DNA of 64,000 bases, from NCBI GenBank assembly GCA_029204225.1, contig CM055115.1, forward strand, positions 7,129,198-7,193,197. Reading direction: 5' to 3'. Position numbers and translations under genes: made by a program. The notes below the pieces were generated by a model that did no database searches, had not been told where the DNA came from, and was given only the letters and a program-made list of their open reading frames with translations. Positions 10,206-20,325 of the stretch are shown here, piece by piece. This DNA is from Diphasiastrum complanatum (lineage: Eukaryota > Streptophyta > Lycopodiopsida > Lycopodiales > Lycopodiaceae). Numbering within the stretch: position 1 is the stretch's first letter; every line of letters starts with the position of its first letter.

Positions 10206-10400
10206 AGAAATAGTGAAGCATCCCAAGTGGTATCATCAAAACTATCCTGGGAGCAAGCATATTGAGGTGGCATATCACTTTGCGAGGGAGCAAGTCATAG
10301 CATAGGAGGTGGATCTTCAACATGTTTCTTCAACAAAATATGTGACTGATATCTCTAACAAAGCATTGGGAAAGGCTTGTTTATGAAACATAGAACTTCA
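10206..10400 (+). pseudogene. Cop-B RNase H C-terminus
   Basis: Frames here read KHIEVAYHFAREQVIA-stop-EVDLQHVSSTKYVTDISNKALGK, the C-terminal copia RNase H signature (compare KHIEIAHHFVREKV in Cop-A). There is one internal stop. It is followed at about 10430-10446 by a purine-rich GATGAAGAGGGAA stretch and the LTR. Confidence 0.8.
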
Positions 10401-10446
10401 CTTTGAGTGTCCTCAAAGTCTATGCTAAAACTAGATGAAGAGGGAA

Positions 10447-11101
10447 TGTGAGAAATTTCAACTAGTTTTGCTATTTTGGTCATATTTGTATATTTGGCAA
10501 TTGAGGCCAATTTTCATATTAGATTTAGAGTTTGACTTTTCAAAGTTATATTAGTCTAAAATCATTCAAATAAGCACTTTTAGAAAGTGTGGGAAAGTGT
10601 AGTACACGATTTTAGTAGATTCAAGTTTGAATGTTGGAGACATTGAATCTAGCCCACATTAATGCTAGGGTTTTGTTATGGAGGGAAACAAAACTCATTG
10701 ATGAGTCATGGATCTATTCTATATAGTTGTACACTCGTGGGAAGAGACACATTCTCTCTCTCTTATCTCACGTCATGCTTAACATGAGTTCTCTTGGATA
10801 CATCCGTCCATTGGACCAGGTGTACTATATTTGTGATATCTTGCAATGTTGTGTGTAGAATGCTCATTTTATGTTATTTTCGGATCCATACATGTGCAAT
10901 ATAGTAGCATACTGTTTTTGTATGGACAGAAACTTTATCATATCATATTTCTAATGTTCGATCAGATTATTATTGAGTTTGCATCTCTTTCATTGAGTAG
11001 ATGTTGATTTTTCTACATTGACAACATTGGTAGGATTGGACTCTTTCCAACCAAAGATCCGGTTATGAATTTGGATCTTAAATGATTTGAAATTATTCAC
11101 A
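10447..11101 (+). repeat. Cop-B 3' LTR
   Basis: It starts TGTGAGAAATTTC and ends TATTCACA. It matches the reverse complement of the Cop-K LTR (51064-51717) over its whole length. TTGTACACTCGTGGGAAGAG and a CTCTCTCTCTTATCTC tract near 10750 are shared by both. Confidence 0.85.
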
Positions 11102-12735
11102 CATCCCTCTTAACCAAGCAAGCATCTTTTCCAAAATCAACTTGGAAACCTTCTAGAATCTTGCCAACACTAAGGAGATTCATAGTGAGATTAGACACAA
11201 AAAGTAGATCATAAAGTGTCATAGTGGATTCAACACCAATTGGTACACTACCAATTCCTTCTATCTTGCATTCACCATGAATAGGATTGAAAACAAGCTT
11301 TCTAGAATCAGTGTAAGGTGCAAGATGAGTGATAATTTTTTTGAACTAGTCATGTGAGAACTAGATCCACTATCTATCCACCATGCATTTTCATTTTCAA
11401 AATTGGAAGAAAAATACATAGACATTATGAGAGAACCTTCTTCATAACTCCATTCTATCTCACCTTCACTCTCCTTAGTAAAATTGGCTTGCTTGAGGAA
11501 CTCTTTCTTCTTGAAACAATTACAAGCAAAATGCCCCTTCTTACCACAAAAAAATCACTTCTTGTTGGATTTGCAACTTGTTGATGTTTTTGATGAATCC
11601 TCATCACTCTCCTCCTTCGATTTGTCCTTCTTGAAATGTTAATGATTCTCTTTGCCCCTTCTTCTTGGCTTGTCCCTTGTGAAGTATGCTTTCACCTCTC
11701 TTTCATCCTTCAAGAAAAGTTGATTGATCCTCAATAGCTTGTTCTCTTGCCTACACTTCTTGAAAATGAGAACTCCTTGTAGTGCCTCCAAGCTTGGAAG
11801 CTTCTCCTTGATTGCATAAGATTGAACAAGGTTGTCAAATTCTTTCTTCAACCCTTCAATTTTAGGATCACTTGCACTAGCTCTTGGATTGAGGTGTTCT
11901 CCTATGCAAGAAAGCTCTCTGTGAAATTCTTTGACTCTCAAAATATAATTTGAAGCACTCTCATCATTCTTTTGGAAACTTTGGAAAATTTCATTCCTTA
12001 GTGTGAGCAACCTTGATGTGTTCCTTGCCTCATAGATGGATTTCATTGTGTCCCAAGCCTCCTTGGCCGAAGTGCATGAGCCAATCTCCCTCAACACTGA
12101 TATGAAGGGCCATCCTTGTCCTCTGCTTGAACTTTTGGACCTCTTGGAGCACTTGAGGCTCCTCCTCAAGTCCTAGCACAATCTCCATCACATCTTGGAG
12201 TACCAAAATGGACTCCGTCCTCACCTTCCGAATAGCATAATTGGAAGTGTTCAATCTCTCACCATGCTCCAACAAAATGGAACCTAGGGAAGCCATCTTC
12301 CCTTGATGAATTGTCTTGCAATGGATCAAAAAGTGTTGCTCTCTCTTTCAATGTATTGATTTCTAGCTTATATCGGCTTGAAATTCACTCTATGGCTCCA
12401 AAATCATGCAAAATAGGTCACACATGTGGATGTACAGCCTGTGTACTATACCAGCACCCTTAAAACCTTTTAATAATTTCAAAAAATAAAATGCCAATAG
12501 CAATCATCAAGCAAATAATAGACCAAAACTAGTCATGACGAAAGTTATCAATTTTACTCATAATTGGATGGAAAATCCATCACATATTTATACATAAGTG
12601 GGTCGGATCTGAGCATTTAGGGCTACCATAAATCCATCCATGACTAACCCTAGTGTCTAATCTAATAGTTCATAAAATCCACCTTAATTGGGGGTCAAGG
12701 TCTTGAGATCCAAAACAATGTAAAAATTGCTATAC
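11102..12735 (-). mobile_element. Cop-C: Ty1/copia gag-protease fragment
   Basis: Minus strand. Protease lies at about 11105-11410, with WWIDSGSSSHMTSS near 11360-11400. Gag covers 11500-12329, and a leader or partial LTR 12330-12735. The last part (about 12676-12735) resembles the LTR piece at 19667-19723. The element is cut by the Cop-B LTR on the left and by germin block 1 on the right. No integrase, RT or RNase H is present. Confidence 0.8.
11500..12329 (-). pseudogene. Cop-C gag
   Basis: The start at about 12294 (MASLGSILLEHGERL...YAIRKVRTESILVLQD) and the UBN2-type core (EAWDTMKSIYEARNTSRLLTL, EFDNLVQSYAIKEKLPSLEAL, 11639-12169) are in two frames. Further on, the zinc knuckle FFCGKKGHFACNC at about 11520-11560 has lost its first Cys to a TGA stop (11555-11557). 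Gag would package element RNA; this copy is dead. Confidence 0.8.
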
Positions 12736-12936
12736 ATAATGATTATAATGATTAACCGTGGCTTATCAACTCTCACAAGGAAATCAACGTTTTTAGAGTT
12801 ACTAGTTAGTTATTATTATCTTCAAGCAGAAGTCACTATTAGAGATACAAAGATGATTAATTCTCTAACAACTACTTACTGCATGGAAGGCATGATAATC
12901 ATAATCTCTCAATTAGAAGAGTTGGTGTATTTCCAG

Positions 12937-12942
12937 TTTATT
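12937..12942 (-). terminator. putative polyadenylation signal, germin-like gene 1
   Basis: AATAAA on the minus strand, about 225 bases past the stop codon. It is conserved in copy 2 at 45258-45263. Plant poly-A signals are loose, so this is only a candidate. Confidence 0.4.
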
Positions 12943-13167
12943 TTTGTAAATTCATCACAGTCAAGGCAAAGCGATGACTTCCATTCTTGAAAAAGCTGGC
13001 GTAGTCTGCCGTCAGAGGCAAGAGATAGCGCTGCAAACTGTTGTGGTAGTAAGTCTAAACTTCGGCATTCAAGTAACTATCAGACTCAAACAGTTGCTAT
13101 AATTCAACATTAAGAGGACAAATTACGTTGCAAGTGGCTTGAGTTGATGAACTGTCCTCTGTAGGAA

Positions 13168-13851
13168 TTATTTGGAGCCCGAGAAAATTGCTTTCAGACG
13201 GTCTATTGTCTTCTGATCCAAGATCAAAAATGATTTCTGTAGCACTTCATCCTTGATGTTTGAGCCAAACAAGGCACTCGAAATGGTTTGGAAACCAGGG
13301 CTCTGGCTGTTCAGAGCAACCACGGCTTGAGCGGGTGCATCTCCTACATTGAGCTGAAAGTGAATGAGTCCTCTTGGAAAAATCATGACCTCACCTTTGC
13401 TGATGACCCTGGCAAATAGCTTGTTGTCAGCGGTGACAAAACCAGCGTACAAAGTTCCTTTTACAACATAAATGATCTCGGATGCACGGGGGTGGGTGTG
13501 AGGTTGGATAATTCCTCCCTTTGCAAAATCAAGCTTGGCAAAGGATAACCCAAGAGAGTTTAAGCCCGCAAACGTATCCACGTCAGCAAGAATAGCGCTG
13601 GCTCCGACACTGTTGTTAGTCTGGGGAGGAGCTGTGAGGCCATCAAAAACGAAATCATCTGTTGTGACAGCGGCTGGTGTTTTGCAAGGGTAGCCGTTCA
13701 GGTATAGATCCTTGGTAAGATCAGCAACACAAAAGTCCTGTAAAGGATCCGCATCGGCGGCATTGACATTGAGAGGCGCGAATTGTAACAGAAGCAAGGC
13801 CGGGAATACCAGCAGCCCTGCAAAAATGTTGAAGAAAGTTGAGGACTCCAT
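13168..13851 (-). CDS. germin-like protein, copy 1
   Basis: An intronless 227-residue cupin of normal length for the family. A hydrophobic N-terminus (about residues 8-31) ending near NVNA-AD is a secretion signal, so the protein should reach the apoplast. The mature start ADADPLQDFCVADL is typical. C41 and C56 form the usual disulfide. Germin box 1 (GGIIQPHTHPRASEIIYVVKG, shown in part: PHTHPRASE) gives H118, H120 and E125; box 2 (GEVMIFPRGLIHFQLN) gives H164; together they are the Mn-binding set. N79-N-S is a glycosylation site. Oxalate oxidase, superoxide dismutase or another role cannot be decided. The reading frame stays open upstream to 14097, but copy 2 has a 4-base insertion there, so the Met at 13851 is the supported start. 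Confidence 0.93.
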   Translation of the reverse strand: MESSTFFNIFAGLLVFPALLLLQFAPLNVNAADADPLQDFCVADLTKDLYLNGYPCKTPAAVTTDDFVFDGLTAPPQTNNSVGASAILADVDTFAGLNSLGLSFAKLDFAKGGIIQPHTHPRASEIIYVVKGTLYAGFVTADNKLFARVISKGEVMIFPRGLIHFQLNVGDAPAQAVVALNSQSPGFQTISSALFGSNIKDEVLQKSFLILDQKTIDRLKAIFSGSK

Positions 13852-13990
13852 GTTGTCTGAAATGAACTTTGTTGAAAACCTCAGCTTATACGACGTAAGA
13901 TGGACTGAAACTATTCCAACAAGACAGATGCGTATGTCGCTGAACTGAGAGGTTGAGCGATGCCTATGTGAGATCGAGATCTGCGCAACA

Positions 13991-14000
13991 GATATATAAT
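13991..14000 (-). promoter_or_regulatory. TATA box, germin-like gene 1
   Basis: ATTATATATC on the minus strand, about 140 bases upstream of the ATG, which leaves room for a 5' UTR of roughly 110 bases. It is conserved exactly at 46316-46325 and altered at about 52068-52080 in the gene-less third block. Confidence 0.6.
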
Positions 14001-14533
14001 ACAGTGGTGAAGATGGACGCTCGCGTAACGCCCAAGTAACTAGCTTCGAAGATAGATGAGAGGGATTTCCTACGCCTTTGCTGCATGCCTCCAACATAGT
14101 TGCGTGACAGAATTGAAGTCAATTATCGGTCGTATTTTGGAGATGAAGGCAGAGATGATAGAGTTTCTAGGGTTTTAAAACTTGACTTTCAATGACAGGA
14201 TTTTATATTGTTATCAAACTTGATGAAGTCTCAACCAAGGATAAATTCGAGCTCAAGAGATGTTTTGTTCAAGTTGAAAGACCTACGACTAAGTGGCAAA
14301 GCCAAAAACTTATGATGCTCAAATGTATAAGACTAAAATAGGCTAAATTTTTGTCTATAGAATATTTACAAAAGTTTAAAAGCACCAAGTAAAATTCCAA
14401 TTTCAACAAACGTCCTCTAAATCTTCACCTAGTTTTTAGAATGGATTTTTTGTTTCTTACACATAATTGGCATGTCAATATTTTGCAGAAACATGGAACT
14501 GTGATTGTTGTGCGAATTTTTCGTCGAGGGATT

Positions 14534-14570
14534 GGTCCCGTCGGAAGATCCCCGACAAGGGGAAGGGACC
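14534..14570. other. GC-rich stem-loop in germin upstream region (copy 1)
   Basis: GGTCCC and GTCGG pair with CCGAC and GGGACC, with a small loop and an internal bulge (AAGGGGAA). It recurs at 46859-46895 (identical arms) and at 52602-52638 (inner arm mutated). It lies in a GC-rich island of about 150 bases inside otherwise AT-rich DNA. Function unknown. Confidence 0.6.
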
Positions 14571-15569
14571 ACACAGCCCTTACGCAAGTGGTTAGGGTAA
14601 CGCCGCATCCAATCCCGAGGGCCGTCATAGTCACCCCAAACTCTCGGGTCAATGAGAATTTTTCAGGCTCTTAGAGGTATAACCGCTAGAAGATGAATAA
14701 CTGCTACTGATTGACTTCTCAGATTTCTTGGTCTAGAAAGAAATTTCAGGTAATGTATGCTCGTGAGATGAATGGCTACTCAAGTTCACTACTCAGCTTC
14801 TTCATCTGGAAAGAAATGCTAGTGATGCTGATCTAAATCTTGAGTAGGATCTAACCGGACCTTGGGAGACCCTAAACTAGAAACCACTCTAGTCTTAATA
14901 GGATCCAAACCTCTATGGGATGCTAGTAAGATTCGGAGGGATTCTAGAAGGGGGTCACAAGAGGCCCTCCTAAATCCATCCTACAAATTGAATCTACTAT
15001 CTGTGACAAGGCCAACTGTTATCTCTCAACATACTTTTGGAGTTTGGCTCGTCGTATTGTTAACTTCATCGATACTCTCAGACTGGGATTGGCATAATCG
15101 ATCCTGACATATGGTTCTACATGATCACAAGATGGGTCACTGAGAAACTCGAGGCACTTTCAATCGATTTGGGACGTTGTTTTGATGTCGGATTTGGTTG
15201 CGTAGATGTGTCATATAGGCAAGATGTTGCTACAATGTTATCAAAACTTCTTAAAGACTCCTTATGCATCATTGTTATCATCTTCAAAGTGATCTCGTAG
15301 GGTATTATCATTACCAAAGGCACGGTGGTGTAGGGGAGTTTTTGCCTTGTTTTATGCCTAAAGTCTCTAGCTATTCTATGCTACTTAATAAAGAGACGAG
15401 GAAGCAAAGCTATGCTAGGGTCTTTCTAAAAACCCAAAATTTTATCTAAGTTTGGAGGTCGAGGTTGGTGAACAGAAGATCATATGGATAACTCTGTATG
15501 TTCTTACACAAGTTTTTCCCAATTGATGTGGACTTTCGTGTGATGATTAGTTTTGGAGTTTTACACGAT

Positions 15570-15697
15570 GCTTATTGGCTTCGTGAATAACAAACTTTAC
15601 TACTTCATCGGTGCTTATTGGCTTCGTGAATAACAATCTTTACTACTTCATCAACGCTTATTGGCTTCATGAATAACAAACTTTACTACTTCATCGG
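15570..15697. repeat. 43-bp minisatellite, three units (block 1)
   Basis: Three head-to-tail units begin GCTTATTGGCTTC and end TTCATCGG/TTCATCAAC, starting at 15570, 15613 and 15656. The block 2 array (47917-48001) has two units and the block 3 array (53536-53661) has three. Confidence 0.9.
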
Positions 15698-16363
15698 CTT
15701 GAAATATCCACCACCTCTGAATGCTACTCTCAAACAAGCAGTTGCACAATGCTAATAATGGGTCCACCAAGCCAGAAAAGGATCACCTAGTGAAATCTGT
15801 TATAAGTGAAACGTTGGTTCAATTTTAGAATCTATTTAATTGTCACAACGACATGAAAGTAGTTTTGTCTAGTTCTTGCTCTATAGGACACATGATAAAA
15901 TATGGAATGAAAGATGTAAGTTTTTGGTTCTTTGGCGATGATGCCTCACTCGAGCTTTTGCTATAATTGTGTAATGATTGTTTGCACATTGATTGTTTAC
16001 CTTTTGGCTTTAATTGTTCTTAATTACTTTGATGATTATGTTCTCCTGCCTGTCGAATAGCTGAAGGTGCAGTGTTGAAAAGAGGTCATGAGATGATAGA
16101 AAGCAATTCAAAATAGTCGAAGTAAATAGACGACTTCATCGAGTGCAGTGGAATGAACCTTCTTTCCTATGCATGACTATGCCTATCAATATTGAACAAA
16201 AAGGTAGTGATAGAAATCACGTTCACCCTTTAGCAACTAACTTTGAAATCACTAGCAACTAAGTGATTACGTAGCCAAACATAAAGCATTGAAATATCAA
16301 ACAATTATCAGCTACAAAGTATTACATAGAGGCAAACATACTCACATATACTGAACGCAACAA

Positions 16364-16644
16364 GAAGATTGATTGATTCAGTAAGAAAAACAAATCAGAA
16401 TGCAAATGAGCACAAGGTGAATGTGGGTCGAAGCCGCATACTCTAAGCTATCTCTGAGTAACTGAGAATATGTCTGAATTAAGCACTTCCGCTAATAAGC
16501 AGTAAGTGCAATAGCATACTCTAAATCAACTCTAAAACTGAAGTAGAATACTCAAGAGTGTCCAAGCTTGAAAGTTTGAGAGAGATGCTAACTATTGCTT
16601 CAATTGATGAAAAACAATAGAAGTATGATCAACTATTTATACTA
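16364..16644. other. block-1-specific insertion of about 280 bp
   Basis: It is absent from block 2, where the two sides are joined (about 48735). It is flanked by AAGAA on both sides, a possible 5-base target duplication. The right part holds CTATTTATACT, a TATA-like string. No coding potential or clear terminal repeat; perhaps a short non-autonomous element or LTR piece. Confidence 0.5.
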
Positions 16645-16649
16645 AGAAA

Positions 16650-17474
16650 TTAGATTGTCAATTGCGTTATCCAGTTGGCTAATGCATCCTTAGTTTCTTG
16701 AACTAGCATCAAACAACTTCCACTAAGAATAATGTCATCTACATAGATTAGAAGAATGACAATATTACTACCATCAAACTTTAAGTACATAGAAGGATCA
16801 TAGTCACTAAGCGCAAATCCTAATGAAAGTATAAAGTTGTTGAGTCTTGAATTCCATGATCTAGGTGCTTGCTTCAAGCCATAATGACTTCTAAATAGCA
16901 AACACACCTTAGATTTATCCTTGATGAATCCTTGAGGTTGTTCCACGTATATCTCCTCCTCAAGATAGCCATTCAAAAAAGCATTGGAGACATCAAGTTG
17001 ATACAATTTCCACTTAAAAAATATGGCAAGAGAGATTATGATTCTTATTGTCACCATCTTTGCTATAGGAGCAAAGGTTTCTTCATAGTCAAGGCAATAT
17101 ATTTGTGCAAAGCCTCCAACACATAATCTTTCCTTGTACTTGTTGATGGAGCCATCATGATTGTACTTGATCTTGAACACCCACTTGCGTCCAATGATGT
17201 GCTTGTTAGGTGGTGGATCCACTAGCTCCCGTGTGTGGTTGGTGATCAAGGCATCATATTCAATCTTCATGGCCTCATACCACTCCTTGGTATTGAGGGC
17301 TTCTTGGACATCTTTGGGCTCCTCATGAGAAACAAAATAAGCATAAGTGGAATCAAGATCCACTTGTTTTCCTTTGTCATCATAAGTGAGCCTCTTAGGC
17401 TCGGATCTCTCCCTCATGGATCTTCTAGGAGTGAAAATATGAGGACTTCCATCTTCAAATCTCGACCCCTCCAT
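16650..17474 (-). pseudogene. Cop-D integrase tail and reverse transcriptase (274 codons open)
   Basis: The linker SPHIFTPRRSMRERSEPKRL is followed by EWYEAMKIEYDAL, WVFKIKYNHDGSINKYKERL, DYEETFAPIAKMVTIRIIIS, LYQLDVSNAFLNGYLEEEIY, YGLKQAPRSWNSRL and the catalytic LLIYVDDIILSG. RT ends shortly after YVDD, where it meets germin block 1 DNA (about 16680), and the frame runs a few codons into that DNA. RNase H is therefore missing. This is the best-preserved copia RT in the window, but it is truncated. Confidence 0.88.
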
Positions 17475-17493
17475 ATCTTGATTGTCTTCAATA

Positions 17494-17770
17494 TCAAAAG
17501 GTGATAGATTTTGAGGTTACTTCTAGATTGGACTTTTCTTCTTCATGAAAAACTACATCTCTACTTTCAATTACTGTAGAATTAGAGAGCATGTAGATTC
17601 GATAGGCTTTCTTGTTGGATGAATATCCAACCATTACTCCTTTTCTTGCACAAGGATCATCCTTCTTTCTCGTTTCCAAGAGACTATGGACAAAGCATAT
17701 GCATCCAAATACTCTAAGGTGATCAACCTTAGGTTTCTTCAAATAAAGTGCTTCATATGGTGACTTTCCT
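17494..17770 (-). pseudogene. Cop-D integrase C-terminus
   Basis: KKPKVDHLRVFGCICFVHSL, ARKGVMVGYSSNKKAYRIY and SRDVVFHEEE form the copia integrase C-terminal box. A frame change separates it from the RT segment at 16650-17474. The catalytic core is absent; at about 17771 the sequence switches to plus-strand Cop-E. Confidence 0.85.
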
Positions 17771-17839
17771 ACAAGAGCGTCTCAGGAGGATGAACGATAG
17801 CAGCCCGGACAACTATCATATGGATCAGTAGGAAGTAGA

Positions 17840-18207
17840 CCGTGACCGCGCAATCATCTTGCAAAGCAGAGTATGTTGCAGCAGCGAAGATGACGAACAA
17901 GCTCACATGGCTCAAGTAGTTTCTTGACGGACTGGGAGAGAACTCCAACGAGCCACTGCTACTCTTCATGGATAATACATCCACCATTCATCTGACGAAG
18001 GATCCAGTGTTTCATTCCAAAACGAAACACATTGCTATCAGATATCATCTGATAAAAGATCTGGTTGAGAAAGATAGGCTAAATACCGAGTTCATTCCAA
18101 CGAAGCAGATGGTGGCTGATATCTTCACAAAGCCTCTTGACAAGGCGATTTTTGAGAAGCAGCGCACAAGCTTAGGAATAAAAAAAATACCAGCTTTGAG
18201 GGGGAGT
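17840..18207 (+). pseudogene. Cop-E RNase H
   Basis: QSSCKAEYVAAAK (Glu box) is followed after one stop by MDNTSTIHLTKDPVFHSKTK (catalytic Asp), HIAIRYHLIKDLVEKDRLNT and MVADIFTKPLDK. These are classic copia RNase H signatures. The upstream catalytic Asp segment is missing. The polypurine tract follows immediately. Confidence 0.85.
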
Positions 18208-19663
18208 TGTAAAAACCAAATGTTTCTATTTTTCAAAGCCTTAGTATTTTTCCTTAGTTTTTTCTCTGCTGTTTTTTACAACTGTGCATTTTGAACTAGT
18301 TTCGCACAGTCTGCATTTTTTAACTGTTTTGTCGCACAGTTCGGTTTTTGGGTCATGAGAAAAATTCATCCCTAGGTCTAAAACACTTAGAAAATAATTT
18401 TTAGAGCTTTTCTTGACACTGTCGCATTTTTTGCATTTTTGTGAAAAAGGAGACACTGTTTCTAAAATGCCTTAGAAAGATTTAGACCCTTAGTAATAGG
18501 GACACTCACCCTTAGAAATGCGACATTTGTCTTAAAACTGCTTTTTGACCTAAAGTTGGATTTTTCGCATATCGGCTTTTTCAGTTTTCAGAAAAAGCTA
18601 CAACTATCTTTAAAACGAGGACACCTACCCTTAAAGATGGGGCACTAGCCTTAGAACTATTTTCTACACTTTAGTCGGCCTTTTTGCCCTTCGGCTTTTT
18701 CGCTTTTCCGAGAAAGCTTCAACTGCCTTTAGAAATGGTTCATGTCCGTAACTCATGTTTTTTGCCTACCCTTAAAAAAAGAGACACTGCCCTTAAAACT
18801 GGTTTCTGCCTTGTGTCGATTTTTTCTCCTTTCAGAAAAAGTGACATTGTAGCCAAATGCCCTAAAAACCCTTCTGACCTACCTAAGGCCTTTTCGCCTG
18901 TTTGCGAGAAAGGCAACACTGAAAAACGAAGGTGCACTTGAAATCCCAAAGGTGTCTTTCTGGCATAAACCAAAGGTGCCCTTGAAAAAGCGACACTACT
19001 CTTAAAGTCGCAAAAGGCAAAAAGCGAAGCCCTGCAGCGTGAAGGCCAAAGCGCAACAGACAGAAGGCAGATGACTCACAGAGGACATTGACAGAAAACC
19101 GAAATCAGTTTCGATTAAGGCTAATGCATTTCTTTTGATTAAATCTTCTAACTTAATCAGTCCCCAAGATTGATCACATATAGAGATCAACGAAGGATGT
19201 AGAGATAGAAGCAAAAGACACACACAGTCACGGACAAAATACAGGCAGACAGTCTGAGATAGCTTTAGAGTGAGTTTTACATATCAGCAGTAGCTAGTCA
19301 TACTATTCGCGAGAAGAGAATATCTCTCTTGTGCCAACGCGCTGATCTGGGAAACAGACAACGTTCAAGAATTGTATTGTAAATTCAGTTCTGATATAGA
19401 AGCCGTTTTCTCAATGTTCTGTTTGTTGATGTGTATGATCTGTAAAAATTTGAATGCATGCTATCAGTAGATAAATTTCTGCTGTTGTTTTATTCAACAT
19501 TATCTGTTGTTTACAAGTTTGAAATTTTATAACAGATCTACAGTAGCTGATATGGGGTTTGAAAGAGAATCAGACCGCAGTCTGTAGCAGTAGCTACTCC
19601 TGCCAAGTCAGCTCTATCTGGCCTGTCAATCCCGTAGGAATTCTACTTTTTCCATCAATAGGT
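18208..19663 (+). repeat. Cop-E 3' LTR with internal degenerate repeats
   Basis: It matches 28239-29652 nearly throughout. Inside, from about 18430 to 19000, blocks of the form CCTTAGAAA-GCGACA-...-CTTTTTGCC-TTCGGC-TTTTTCG recur with starts near 18512, 18629 and 18771. The end is truncated. Confidence 0.8.
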
Positions 19664-20300
19664 CAATAGATCCACCCTAATATGGAATCAAGATCTCAAG
19701 ATCCAAAAACAATGTAAAACATGCTATTTTTAGCTCCTAGAATTTCAGGCTTATCTAAGCACACTTTGGCCTCATTTCAAAGATGCTATCACAATGTAAT
19801 ATGAGGAATGAGGTCTTGAGAAAGCATCCTATGCTATTTGGCATGTGTGGCATCTATTTACGTGGCCATCTTGCCAAATACAATGCATGTGACCAAAATT
19901 GGTCAAGCTAGAATTGTGAAGTTTCAATACTCCTCCTCACAATTTAGCTTGATGAGACTATCTTGGATTAATAATAATTACATGCATAAAAACAACATAA
20001 TTTACAGGTTCTTGATGTATGTACTGATATAATCACTCATTACAATAAGAACATAATTTGAGCTCCATCTTGTCAAATGTAGTGAGAGCTCCATAACAGT
20101 TGTCTTCAAGATCCAAGCTTTGTCTTTGGTAGATTGTTGAATGATTACCTTGGGCTGCAAAATGTGAGTCTCCTCCTCAAAATAAACATGAAAAACAGTA
20201 GCTTTCCAAAATATCCAACTTTTGTATGAAGCACATACAACAAAAACTTGAGATATCACCATCTTGACTTTATCCACCAAAACAATGAACTCCAACTTGG
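19664..20300 (-). mobile_element. Cop-F: copia 3' LTR piece and short internal end
   Basis: At about 19931-19943 the minus strand has GTGAGGAGGAGTATTGAAAC, a polypurine tract followed by an LTR start, as in Cop-A. 19664-19931 would be the LTR; its left part resembles 12676-12735. 19944-20300 has no recognisable RNase H; a 97-codon frame (20002-20295) shows no known motif. Confidence 0.5.
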
Positions 20301-20325
20301 CATTGTTTCAATGAAAGTCTTTATT

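Larger units (their letters stand above)
8824..11101 (+). mobile_element. Cop-B: Ty1/copia remnant with 3' LTR
   Basis: Plus strand. In order: the integrase C-terminus (8824-9330), about 0.9 kb not recognisable as copia (9331-10205), the end of RNase H (10206-10385), a short purine-rich stretch and an LTR (10447-11101). The LTR family is the same as that of Cop-K at 51064-51717. No 5' LTR, gag, protease or RT is present. The left junction with gypsy integrase at about 8824 is in frame. Confidence 0.8.
12736..16680. repeat. Germin-like block 1 (segmental duplication)
   Basis: The whole interval is paralogous to 45055-48770. It holds the 3' flank, gene, promoter and about 2.5 kb upstream. Both copies end at CCAGTTGGCT (16670-16679 and 48761-48770). 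Block 1 alone carries about 280 extra bases (16364-16644). Its upstream half is also paralogous to 52034-54200. No gene is seen in 14100-16360 apart from the sites listed separately. Confidence 0.85.
17771..19663 (+). mobile_element. Cop-E: copia RNase H end plus 3' LTR
   Basis: Plus strand. RNase H (about 17840-18185) is followed by a polypurine tract (TTGAGGGGGAG, about 18195-18206) and an LTR starting TGTAAAAACC at 18208. The LTR family has a complete solo copy at 28239-29652 and an inverted start at 35640-36285. The right end here is cut at about 19663 by another LTR piece. Confidence 0.85.

Noticed and set aside
13712-13948. Plus-strand frames opposite the germin-like genes
   Set aside because: Shadow frames of the minus-strand coding sequence, with no family resemblance.
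13852-14097. N-terminal extension of germin-like protein 1 to 309 residues
   Set aside because: The extension crosses the TATA box and predicted 5' UTR. Copy 2 breaks the frame with a 4-base insertion, and the family start and signal peptide begin at 13851.
14580-14655. tRNA gene
   Set aside because: An A-box-like string is present, but the B-box is poor and no cloverleaf could be drawn by eye. Kept only as a low-interest finding.
14425-14674. 75-77 codon frames in the germin upstream region
   Set aside because: They cross the GC-rich stem-loop island, differ in frame integrity among blocks and have no motif.
15570-15697. CRISPR-like array
   Set aside because: Units are contiguous without spacers and the genome is eukaryotic; this is a minisatellite.
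20002-20295. 97-codon minus-strand frame as a host gene
   Set aside because: It lies next to a copia-type polypurine tract and LTR, is AT-rich and resembles no known domain; most likely element debris.
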